From: Pelagophyceae sp. CCMP2097 | Taxonomy: Eukaryota > Sar > Pelagophyceae | Assembly (NCBI GenBank): GCA_026770575.1 | Contig: MU657207.1 | Span: 265,693-300,459, forward strand | Reading direction: 5' to 3' | DNA: 34,767 nucleotides | Shown here: positions 17,516-27,195 of the stretch, one piece after another | Layout: every line of letters begins with the position of its first letter | Numbering within the stretch: position 1 is the first letter of the stretch | Program-made: the position numbers and the translations under genes | Notes under the pieces: model-generated | The model's input: only the letters and a program-made list of their open reading frames with translations | What the model was told of the DNA's origin: nothing | Database searches by the model: none

Positions 17516-19025
17516 TCAGGTCCGGGGCGCCGGGGGGAAGAAAAGCGGCTCCAGCTGCTTCCAGAGCACGGAGAACATGGCGCCCTGGATGCCGTTGGAG
17601 ATGAGCTTGGTGCCGAGGCCGCGGCCGAAGAGGCCCGCGATGCCGTCCTAAGTTGTCGGCGCTCTTCCCGGCCGCGCGCGCAACGGGAAATGCGACTCGC
17701 GGAGTAATTATTGAACGCTTGTCATAACTCTCGCATGTATAGTCCCAGGCGAGCAATCGCGGCGCGAGCGCCATGCCCGAGCGGGTTTGATCCATGCCTC
17801 TTTGAAATCCCGAGGCGTGTGCCGTGTTCCCAAGAAGAGGTCTCACCTGCGCGATGATCTGCTTGGCGCAGTCGACGTAGCTGAGCGTGGCGTCGGCGTT
17901 GGTCTGCTTGTACACCTTGAGGACGCGGATGGAGTTGGAGCAGACGTCGGAGACGGCGGAGGCGCAAAAGCCCTGGGCCGCGCGGCGCGCGAGCTTCATC
18001 GTGCCGGAGAGCGGCTTGCCCTCGGAATCCACCTTGGGGAGGATCTCCTCCATCTGGTTGTACGTCGCGAACCACGGGTAGTAGCCGACGACGTTGCCGG
18101 CCATGGCGCCGAGGCCGCCGTTGTACACCGTGATAAAGCCGTTGTCGGCGATGCGCTTGCGAAGCAGAGACATGCCCTTGGCGCCGTCCGTCTGCAGCGT
18201 CGTTTTGACGGTGTCGATGGGCATGAGGAAGAGGCGCCACAGCGCGGCGGAGACGGAGGAGAAGGCCGTCTTGGCCATGGGCGGGAGGTCCTTGGTGGAA
18301 GCGTAAGAATCGAGGATCACCAGCGTGCCAGTGTTCGCCGCGGTGTCGCCGAAGCGCGACAGCGGGCCCTGCGCCAGCGCCGGCAGCAGCCTAGATGCGA
18401 AGCGTGACTCGCCTTGCAGGATTTGAAAAAGCGCGACGGAGAAGCATTCGTCCACTGGCGCTCCAGAGGACAGGGGCCCAGGGTCCAGGCAGACTCGTCC
18501 GGAGGCCGTGCGGGGCCGCGCGCGTGCGAGAAACGGAGGTCCCCCGGGTCCGAGCGAGGGCCCCTGGGCGGGGTGCGTCATAGAACATTCTTCAAGGGGA
18601 GCTCACCCGCGGTAGAAGCGGAGCACGCCGGAGAGGCCGCGGCCGCCGTCGTTGTACCTGCGTTGTGTCAGCGTCGAGCCGGCCCGAATCCCAGGATTTT
18701 TGTGGACAAGGGTCTCACAGCGCGGAGATGGCCGTCAGCGTCGAGGACCCGTAGCGGTACTGGTAGTTGACAGTCGTGCGCATCCACATGAGCGTCATGA
18801 TGTTCAACCTGCGAATCGTGTCCCACCCAAACGCCTATTACGACGACGCGGGGGGGCGCACCCCATGGCGACACCGCCGGCGGCGCCCGAAGGCAAAGCG
18901 CGCCCAGCGGCCTTGGACAGGACCTGGCCCAGAGTCTCGCCCTCTGCGCTTGCGCAGACGAGGGCCGGCGACGGCCGCACGCCGTAGACACACGGCGCCA
19001 GCGGCGTCTGCTTGGAGACGGACAT
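17516..19025 (-). CDS. Mitochondrial carrier family protein (326 aa, 5 exons)
   Basis: Minus-strand exons 19025-18862, 18808-18719, 18657-18607, 18390-17847 and 17647-17516 join in phase. Introns are 53, 61, 216 and 199 nt with GTGCG or GTGAG donors. The carrier signature is clear in the middle repeat: LFLMPIDTVKTTLQ (P-x-D-x-x-K, about residue 158), then YNGGLGAMAGNVVGYYPWF. The last repeat ends FGRGLGTKLISNGIQGAMFSVLWKQ. The first repeat is unusual: the usual P-x-D/E-x-x-K is replaced by MWMRTTVNYQYRYG, followed by a normal RFYRGLLPALAQGPLSRFGD. Carriers move metabolites across the inner mitochondrial (or plastid) membrane; the substrate cannot be told. The N-terminal 50 residues may be a targeting peptide. 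Confidence 0.83.
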
Positions 19026-20012
19026 TGTGACACACACACACTCGCGACGTGGGAATGCTCTCTCTCTCCTTTTCGCGAGGGGCGATGCAACGCTCGTTAC
19101 CGTGTCAAAAGATTGGATGCTTTAGACCACCTTGATGCGGTTGGCCTGACCGCCGAGCCGCCACCAGGCCGGCGTCGCCTGGCCGCGTGACCCGGCGCCG
19201 AGGCCTCGAAGAACGTTCTCGCGCCAAGTTTTCAAAACTTGGGTTGGAACATTGTTCACTCTAACCGCACGGAAGTCGGCTATGTGACGCCCATTTGCAA
19301 GACATGGACCGACTCTGACACCCCAACGAAGCAACCTCCGTCACTTCTCCGTCGCTGAGTGATGCACCTATGCCGCAACACCCGTGCCGTTCTCGAATCG
19401 GACCCGCCCCGAGTCGGACTTTCGCGCCCTGCTGGTCGACGCGCTGAAAGCGAGAAGGGAAGCCCACGACGTTCTTTTGAAAGTCACAAATTAGTCACAC
19501 ACTTATCCACAACAGTGCACACCGCTCGGCCGCGGTCATCGCCTCGGCGGTGAAGGCGGCGCGCCGAGCCCCTGCAGCAGCTCGTCGACGACCTTGTTGC
19601 GCACCTCCTGGCGGACCTGGGGGCGGCTGGCGGTGATGCGAGGCGCTCGCGAGGAGATTCGTACGATGCGCGGTCCGCGAGCCGACTTGGGAGGACGCGG
19701 GCGTTTCGGCACGTTGTTCGCCTGCTTGATCGACGCCTGCGCGGTCGACGGCGCTCGGACGCCCTTGAATCGCGTGCGAGCATGACGTCTCAACGCCTCT
19801 CTCCTGTTTTGCGATAGAGACTCTGGCGCGGCGCCATCCTTAGGTGCTTCGACCGCAGGAGCTCGTAGACGTCGTCGTCGGTGAGCGTAGGCTCGTCGAC
19901 GGCTGTCAAGGGCGCGACGCCAGCCTGAGGGCCCATGACGTTGCAAACCTCAGGAATCCTCAGGCTTCGCCAAACCACTTCGGCGAAAGTGTTGATAGCG
20001 GGGAGCCACGCC
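19026..20012. other. Spacer between divergent mitochondrial carrier and DBR1 genes
   Basis: About 990 bp. The first 510 bp (19026-19535) contain CA-rich and TC-rich runs next to the carrier start (19030-19075) and no gene. The rest holds a doubtful minus-strand reading frame, listed separately. Confidence 0.4.
19536..19936 (-). pseudogene. Possible small basic protein, frame broken
   Basis: From ATG 19936 the frame gives GPQAGVAPLTAVDEPTLT and DDDVYELLRSKHLRMAPRQS, then stops. One base further the neighbouring frame gives SQNRREALRRHARTRFKG, a proline- and arginine-rich stretch (KRPRPPKSARGPRIVRI) and the helical end VRQEVRNKVVDELLQGLG to the stop at 19536. Read together, with a single-base correction near 19820, they form a plausible 130-residue basic protein. 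No family is recognised. Its start lies only 76 bp from the DBR1 start on the other strand, so the two may share a promoter. It may be a real gene with an assembly indel or chance. Confidence 0.35.
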
Positions 20013-21619
20013 ATGGCGCCGAGTTACCTCAACGTGATGGTCGAGGGCTGCTGCCACGGGGCGATGGACGCCATCTACGCCTCGGTGGCTGAAGTGGAGC
20101 GGCGGCGCGGCGTGAAGGTGGATTTGTTGGTCATTTGCGGCGACTTCCAAGGCCTTCGCACAGAAGACGACTACGAAGTGCGCCTATTCAAATGCGTCTC
20201 GGCCCGCACGCGCAAAGTAGGCTTTGGCGGTGCCGCCCAAGTACCGCGCGATGAACTCTTTTGCAGACTACTATTCCGGCAAGAAAGTGGCGCCCGTGCT
20301 GACCATCCTCGTCGGCGGCAACCACGAGGCCTCGAACTTTCTGGGCGCGCTGCATTATGGAGGGTGGGTCGCGCCGGGCATGTACTACCTCGGCGCCGCA
20401 GGATGCGTCCGCTTCGGCGGCGTGCGAGCCGGTGTCCCCCCCTTCCGACGGCTTCAAAGGCCATACGACGAGCGTAGGTGCGCATCGCGGGCATGTCGGG
20501 CATCTTCAACCGCGGGCATTACGACATGGCCCGGTACGAGATGCGCGCGGAGCGTTTGGACGCTAGGGACGCCATCCGCAGCGTCTACCACTACCGCGAG
20601 CTAGACGTCTTCCGCCTATCCCAGCTCACGGGCGAATGCGGCGTCATGGTCTCCCACGACTGGCCGCGCGGCATCGAGCGGTTTGGCAACACTGAGAAAC
20701 TTCTCAAACAGAAACCTTTCTTCAGAGAGGAAGTCGAGCGTAACGACCTCGGCTCGCCGGCGCACGAGCTGCTGCTGAGCACGCTGGCGCCGCGGCACTG
20801 GTTCGCGGCGCACCTGCACGTGAAATTCTCCGCCGTGGTGCCGCATCCGCCTATAGAGGGCCAGCCGAGGGCCACGCGCTTCCTCGCGCTGGACAAGTGC
20901 CTCCCGCGCCGCGACTTTCTGCAGCTCGTCCTCGTCGAGCGGCCCGAGGGTTCCGACGAGGCGCCGACGCTCCAATACGACGCCGAGTGCGTTTTGAGGC
21001 TGCATATGCCCTATATATGGAGGCGGCCCTCGACCATGTTCGTCGTGCGACGCCATGCCGCGTAGGTGGCTGGCGATCCTGCGCGGCACGCACTCGCTCT
21101 CGGGCGACGCGCCGCCGCCCGCGCGCGAGCGGCCGCCGGCGTCGCACGACCGCGTCTCCCCGGCCGACGTCGAGGCCGCGCGCTTGTTGGCGGCGGCGCG
21201 CTGCGGCGATTCGCTCTGCATCCCGCACGACTTTGAGCCCGCGCACGCCGCGGCCGGCGGGCGGCGCCGCGCGAACCCGTTGCGCGAATCCAACCCGCAG
21301 TGCGTTCGCGTCCGACGACGTTGCCGAACCCTCGTCCGAAGAGACGCGAGCCCCGCGTCGCAGGACGGACCGCTTCCTCGGCATGCTCCGCCTCGAGCAC
21401 CGCGTGACGGTACCGCACCGGGCCGCGCCGCCGCCGCCGCCGCCGCTCGACGACCCCGCGGCCATCATGCTCGACGACGAAGACGATTTGCCGGTGGCGT
21501 CCGTCGACCCCGCGGCGATCCTGCTCGACGACGACGACATGGACGACGCCGCGCCCGCGCCGCCCGCCGCGGCAAACGCGATGGCCGACCCAGCCGCTAT
21601 CGACATCGACGACGACTGA
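20013..21619 (+). CDS. DBR1: RNA lariat debranching enzyme (454 aa, 5 exons)
   Basis: Exons 20013-20177, 20221-20421, 20478-20986, 21066-21299 and 21364-21619 join in phase. Introns are 43-79 nt, every donor GTGCG. The family motifs appear in order: [87 protein letters not shown] and [11 protein letters not shown], then [15 protein letters not shown] and [11 protein letters not shown]. These include the metal-binding residues of the metallophosphoesterase fold and the DBR1-specific lariat recognition region. The enzyme opens the 2'-5' bond of excised introns, a busy job in a genome this rich in introns. The C-terminal tail has three acidic copies of DPAAI(M/L/D)(L/I)DD (see findings). Confidence 0.93.
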
Positions 21620-21824
21620 GTCGTAACATCGACGACTGAGGCGTTACCGATCGACGGCGCCGGATCGGTGCGAGCCTCGCGATATCGCGATGCGCGTGCG
21701 CCGTGACGTACCACGAGCGTTACCCGCCGGGCGCGGGCCAAATGTTCGAAAGATGTCCTCTCGGAATTTCGGGTCGGTTCAGAAAATAGGGCGTGGTGTG
21801 AAGCAAAGAAGGCCCACTCAAACC

Positions 21825-24800
21825 ATGGCGCTCGCGGCGGCGCTCGACGTCGTCGTCGAACGGAACGGTGCCGCCGGCGCCCCGTCGAATCGGGAAAAAC
21901 CCAGGGCGCGGAAGACGAGGCTCGAGGCGCCGCGGCGTGGAAATTCCCTGTGGGGCTTCCAGTACACGTGTCCACCCGTAGGCGAGCTGACGGCTTTGGA
22001 CTTTGCCGCGAGCATGTCCAAGGTCCTGCGGAAGATCTGCGACAACCCAACCGACGCCAAATTCCGGCAGCTGAACGCGAAAGCCAAGCTCGTGGAAAGG
22101 CTCGTCGGCACGGACGGAGGGTTGGCTGTTTTGCTCGCCTGCGGCTTCCGCCGGCGTACGGTGTCCGCGCCGGCTCCGGCATTTGTGCAGAGCCCGAACG
22201 CGGGGCGGACTATGGCCGACGCGCTAGTGGATTCGCACGTGGACTCATTGGTGGCCATGGGTTTTAAGCGCTCATCGGCAAGAGTAGCCATCAAGGACAG
22301 CGGCGGCGACGTCGACGCCGCCTGCGCCGGGCTCGTCGAGGCGCGCATTCGAGCCCTTTGTTGAACAAGTAGGTGGGCTTTGACGCGCGTGGCGTAGGTG
22401 GGCTTTGACGCTCGCGGCTGCGATGACGAGTCCGCAAACGCGGCACCGGCTCCCGCGCCGGCGCCGCAGGGCGCGGTGATGGACGCGTTTGTGCTCGAGG
22501 CGTCAGACGCGACGGCAATTGAAGCGGTGCTGCGCGTGCTCGACGTCGACCTCCCGGCGCTGATCGCTCGGCGCAAGGCTGAACTGACTGCGCGGGCAAA
22601 AGCCGACGCCGCGCGCGTGGCCAAGGTCCGCGCCGACGAGCGCGGCGTGGCCACGGCGCGTTGGCGCGAGGACGAGGCCGACCGTGCCGACCGCCGCGCG
22701 CGCCAGGCCACGCTCAAGGACGCGCCGACGCCCACACCGACGCCGCCCAAGCGGACCGACGAGACGTCCATGCTCATCGACGCCCAGGACGCAGAGTACG
22801 CCGCTTCCACCGCCGTCGACACCGCCAACGGCCTCACGGCGGGCGACGCTGTCATGGCCGAGGCCCCGTCGCGGCCCGCGTCCCTTCTGCCTCCAGAGGC
22901 CAAAACGCCGATACTCGGGGGGCTCCTTCCGACGAGATCATATAGGCCTCTGAAGCGGCACGCGGCGCCGCGCGTGGCCGACGAGGCGCGGCAGCGGCTG
23001 GCGGTGATTGACGTCGCGGTGCGCACGCCGGGCCAGCCCGCGGTGCGGAGGCAGTTCCTCGCGAGCTGGACTCTGGCGCAGCTGCTGCACCACCTCGGCC
23101 AGGGCACGTCGCTGGAGATCGTGGCGCCCGATTCGGCCACGGGGCGCAGGCGCAAGCTCGACGTTGACGCGCAAGCGGCCTCAACGATTGGCGGTGACTT
23201 GCAGCTCCATGGGGCGACGATCGACGTCTCCGAGTCGCGGCCGCCGCCCACGCCCGCGCCGCAGCCGCGGGCGCAGACGCCGCTGACGCCGCCGGCGCCG
23301 ACGGCCGGCGGTGCGCTTTTTCGCCCGCCGGAGTTGCCGCCGGCGCCGTTCGCGGGCGAAATACTGTCGCCGGACGAGGCGTACCGCAAGGCGCTCAATT
23401 CCGAGGGCCGCGTGCGAACTGTCGCGCCAGTCGAGTTCCTCGACGGCGAGGCGGACGATTCGACGCTATTTCCGGGGCTCAAACAGCTCATCCTCGAGCT
23501 CGGCGCGCTCCCCGCGCTGCTCGGCGCACCGACGGTGGCGACGGCGGCCTTTTTGCGCTTCAAGACGCGCGACGCGCGGAAGATGCGCGCCCTAGTCACG
23601 GGGCCCGCGGGGACGCCCTACGAGGGCGGCACGTTCGAATTCACGCTCACCATCCCGCAAGGCTACCCGCGCGAACCACCGCGCGTCGCGCTCGACTGCG
23701 GCTCCGCACCGCTCGCCGCCGAGCTCGACGGCCTCGTCAGCTCCCTCGCATCGCTGCCCGTCGTCTCGCTGCTCTGCGTGCTCGAGGCCATCCAGGGCCG
23801 CGTCCTCAAGAGCGCCGGCGGCACGGACGACGGCGCCCTCGCGCTCGAGACGTTGCCAAGGCGGCGTCCTTTCCTCCGTGTCATCGAGAGCATCCGGAGG
23901 CTGTCACGGTCGTCTGCAGACTGTCACCTAGGCTGCGCGAGATGGCGCGGGCGCTGCGGCGCCCCGCGGCCGTCTTCGGGACCATCGTGCGGCTCCACTA
24001 CACATCGCGGCGCGGCGCCATCGCCGCCGCGGCGCAAGAGCGCCGCGCCGCCGCGCAAGGCCGCGGCGACGAGGCCATGGCAGAGGTGCGCGGCCTCGTG
24101 AGCGCCGTCCGCTCGAAACACGTTGGCACACCATCAGGCATTTTCGGATGCGCTGGTGGACTTTGACCAAGCTCTCAATGAAGTCGTCGAAGCGTGCGTC
24201 GCATCGTTCCGGGGCTCTCGGTGGACGACGTTCCTTGGCCAAGTGCCGGTGGACGTGGTCCGACTGGGCCCTTCCTTGGCGGACTCTGCCTGTGGACGCG
24301 ATGATCCGTTAGGGCGCGCGCTGCTCTTTCTGCGGCGACACCGGCGGCGTTTGTGTGCAGCATCACGCACGAAGTGATGAGAGACCCTTGCTTCGCCGAC
24401 GACGGCCACACGTACGAACGATGCGCCATCCAGCGCTGGCCCGCGGCCGCGCCGACTTCGGAGAACCGGGACCGTCACAGGCACGAGTGATTCGAGGAAC
24501 GACGACAGGAGTGCTTCCAGAGTCGAGAGCGGCGCCGCAGACCAACGCCGTTGAAAGACCCCGTTCCCCGGCGTGCTCGCTTTAAATTACCGTGCTGACG
24601 CTAGGTTTGAGACGAACCGCAAGTCGCCCCGGACGGGCGAGCGCCTGCCGAGCGCTAGGTTGGTGCCGAACCACACGTGCCGCGCGCAAATTTCCGAATG
24701 GCGCGAGGCGCATTCCCTCCCCGCGCTGCCGCCCTGGGCGCCGCCGCCGCGCCACGCGCCCGCGCGCGACGACGACGACGACGACGACGAAGACGACGAC

Positions 24801-25064
24801 GACGACGACGACGACGACGAACCGATGCAGCACGCCGGCCGCCGCTTCGCCGTCCCCAGCCGGCCGCGCGCCTTCCCCGGGTCGGGCCTGCGCGTCAACG
24901 ACGGCGATGAGGCGGCGCGCCTCGCCGACGGCGCCGCCGCCGACGCCGCCGAGGGCGACCGGGCCGCGGGCGCCGCCGCGCGCGCCGCCGAAAGACGCGC
25001 CACAGTCGTGCAGCAGCGGCAAGCGTTCATGAACCGCCTCGAGGAGGACCCGCCGCAGGAATGA
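21825..25064 (+). CDS. PUB-UBA-(UBX-like)-E2-like-U-box ubiquitin-pathway protein (932 aa, 6 exons)
   Basis: Exons 21825-22334, 22398-23851, 23932-24097, 24138-24220, 24313-24438 and 24605-25064 join in phase throughout. Start 21825 has context AACCATGGC. Order: PUB domain (about 60-110, KVLRKICDNPTDAKFRQLN..LLACGF), UBA (about 138-170, LVAMGFKRSSARVAIKDSGGD), coiled region, possible UBX or ubiquitin-like fold (about 370-450), then a UBE2O/BIRC6-type UBC segment (about 553-640: DARKMRALVTGPAGTPYEGG, FEFTLTIPQGYPREPP), then a U-box (about 750-815: FVCSITHEVMRDPCFADDGH, SPRTGERLPSARLVPNHT) and a poly-Asp tail. The UBC segment lacks the HPN/catalytic-cysteine loop. PUB binds p97-type AAA proteins; U-box recruits active E2s. 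Weak splice sites: 22335 (GTCGAG), 23852 (GTTGCC), 24439 (GC-AG). It could instead be two genes split near 23900. Confidence 0.68.
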
Positions 25065-25072
25065 GCGTCATT

Positions 25073-25129
25073 CGACGAGGCAGCTCTCGCGCGACGAGGC
25101 AGCTCTCGCGCGACAATTCGGCTCTCGCG
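25073..25129 (+). repeat. 19-bp tandem repeat, three units
   Basis: CGACGAGGCAGCTCTCGCG occurs exactly at 25073-25091 and 25092-25110, with a third diverged copy (CGACAATTCGGCTCTCGCG) at 25111-25129, right after the stop codon of the U-box gene. Confidence 0.85.
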
Positions 25130-25410
25130 CGAACCAAGCCACGACTTGGAGGACAACGACACCATCTCACATGTCCGGCATGTGGGACAAAGTTCCGGCA
25201 TTTGCATATAAGAGAGCGCCGAACTTGAAGCAGGCGCAACACACCGCACACCCGCTCTCGGGGGTTCGCCCGGCCTCCAGGGAAGTCAGTTCAAGTTCCC
25301 AGATCTAGAAAGCTTCTCGGAAACTGTTTCAACTGTTTCAGCGATTTTCGGTTAGGCGCCGTTCTTGGCGGCTGTGTTCTCGGGAGCGCCTCCGGCGCCG
25401 CGGCGTGGCC
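25130..25410 (+). promoter_or_regulatory. Likely promoter region of the sulfotransferase gene
   Basis: The spacer holds an octamer-like ATTTGCAT (25200-25207) running straight into TATAAG (25207-25212), about 200 bp before the start codon, and two TCCGGCAT copies just upstream. A TATA-type core promoter is plausible but unproven. AACTGTTTCA is duplicated near 25321-25340. Confidence 0.4.
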
Positions 25411-27146
25411 ATGGGCGCCGACGACGGCCGGGTGCGGCCGAAAGGGCGGCGTATCGACCCGACGTGGTTCCTCGTCTTCCCTTTCCTTCTGGGCCTTGGG
25501 ATCCTCGCCCTCCCTCACGGCGGCCACGGCGTGCTCCGCGGCGAATCGCACCGAGACGCGCTGAGCGACGAGCTCGCGCAGCGGCTGCGGACGCTGGAGA
25601 GGCGGAAAGCGGTGCTCGACAAAGGGCTCTTGCCGCCAGACGACGTGAGTGCGAGCGCGGCCTCAAAGGGCGGCCTTGAAGGGCTGCGTCTATAGCTGCG
25701 ACTCTCCGACGCGCCTCGCGTAGGCGGCGCTGCTCGGGGCGGTGGGCCTGCACTCTGTGATTTCGCGGCCCGCTCCGCGGCAAACGCCGTCGGACGACGG
25801 CTGCGGCTGGCGCGTCGTGCAAGGCCGCGACCCGTTCCGCCAGCGGTGTGATTTGGACACTGCGCCCGGCCTGACTTCGGCGGACTGCGAGGCCGCGTGC
25901 GACGCTTCTTACTTTGACGGCGGGTGCGGGGCGTGGACGAGGACGGGTGAAGTATGTTTTCTGAAAACGTGCTTCGAGAACACAACAGACGCCGGATTTG
26001 AAATCGTCGGCGAGACGGGCGTCCGCTCCGACCCTCTACGCTGTGCAGAGGGCCGGCGATGGGTTTCAGAGTGGCAGCGTTTGCACCACGGCGAGACGTT
26101 CTCGACGCATACTCGAAAGTGGGACGACGCGGCCAACTTCGCGGCCGTCGTGACGATCCGCGGCGAGCGCCACTCTGGCACGAACTGGCTTCGAGTCATG
26201 CTCGCCAAGAACTGTCGAAGGCTGCCGCACCGCCTCGCTGCGGGGTTGGACGCCGACGGAGCGTACGGCTGGAAGCACGATTTCATCCCCGATCACTTCG
26301 ACCCTCGATCAAAAGACCTCATGCTCGTCGTCTTCCGGTCCGCCGCGACGTGGATGCCCAAGATGAAAGAAAGTGCGTTTTTGGCGGTTGCGGACGACGT
26401 TCGACGATTCCAAGACTCGGAGCGTACAAATCATCTGACGTCTAGTCTCGTACAACGGGGCGTTGGACCAAGCCTCGCGCCGGCTGAACATGGCCCAATT
26501 CGCGCGGGCGGCGTTGGAGGACAACTTCAGCCGGAAGAAGTTTGCGAGCGTGCTTGAAATGAGGAGTGCGAAATACGCGCAGTATCTGGACTACGCGACA
26601 CGGTTCCCAAACGTAAAGGCCGTGAGATACGAGGACGCCGCAAAGGGCGCGGGTGCTTTGACCGCGTCCGTCAATATTTTGACCGCGTCTGTCAAAATGA
26701 AAAGTCATGGGATGCATTGCTTGCTTAAGATCCATCCATTTTGGGGAAGACTTTCTTTGGCAATGTGTCCTCTCTGACGCACAAAAGGCGACGTAAGTAT
26801 AGGCTTCCTCTTCGATGAGCTCAGCCTGCGCTTGCCCTGCGCCGACTCCGCGGCGTTTGCGGCGGTATCCGGCCACGCCAAGTTCGGCGCCACCGACAAA
26901 GGCACACATTCAGACGCCCGACACGACTGGACGTAAGCCAACCGCTTGACGACGCAAAATGACACTCGTCCTAGGCACGCCGAGTGGGCGGCCGTCGTCG
27001 GTGGACTCCGGCACGACCTCGAGCAGTCGCTGGGCTACGCGTACCACGCATCCCCGCCCGGAAACTGGACCGTCGAGCCCGCGCCGCCAATCATGCTCCG
27101 CCCGCCCCGCGGCCGCAGGCTCCTCGCGATAAGACCAACTCACTAA
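25411..27146 (+). CDS. Membrane-anchored sulfotransferase-like protein with Cys-rich (PAN/Apple-like) segment (463 aa, 5 exons)
   Basis: Exons 25411-25644, 25724-26372, 26446-26652, 26803-26932 and 26975-27146 keep phase; introns 42-150 nt. Residues about 18-36 (WFLVFPFLLGLGILALP) form a signal anchor, preceded by basic residues as in type II Golgi proteins. A cysteine-rich stretch (about 105-161, CDLDTAPGLTSADCEAAC.. CGAWTRTGEVCFLKTC) resembles a PAN/Apple module. The catalytic part has the PAPS-binding loop in VTIRGERHSGTNWL (about 218-234), GWKHDF, and FRSAATWMPKM in the place of the 3'-phosphate-binding R..W..S block. The C-terminal exons (YEDAAKG, FLFDEL, HAEWAAVV, LGYAYH) fit a sulfotransferase end. 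Probable role: sulfation of cell-surface or secreted glycans; acceptor unknown. Confidence 0.72.
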
Positions 27147-27195
27147 TGAGACCGTCTCGCTCATGAGGCCGCCAAAGGTGCACCACGAGACAAAG

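Noticed and set aside
18414..18770. Plus-strand frame within the mitochondrial carrier gene
   Set aside because: Antisense to exons and the 216-nt intron of the carrier gene; no motif.
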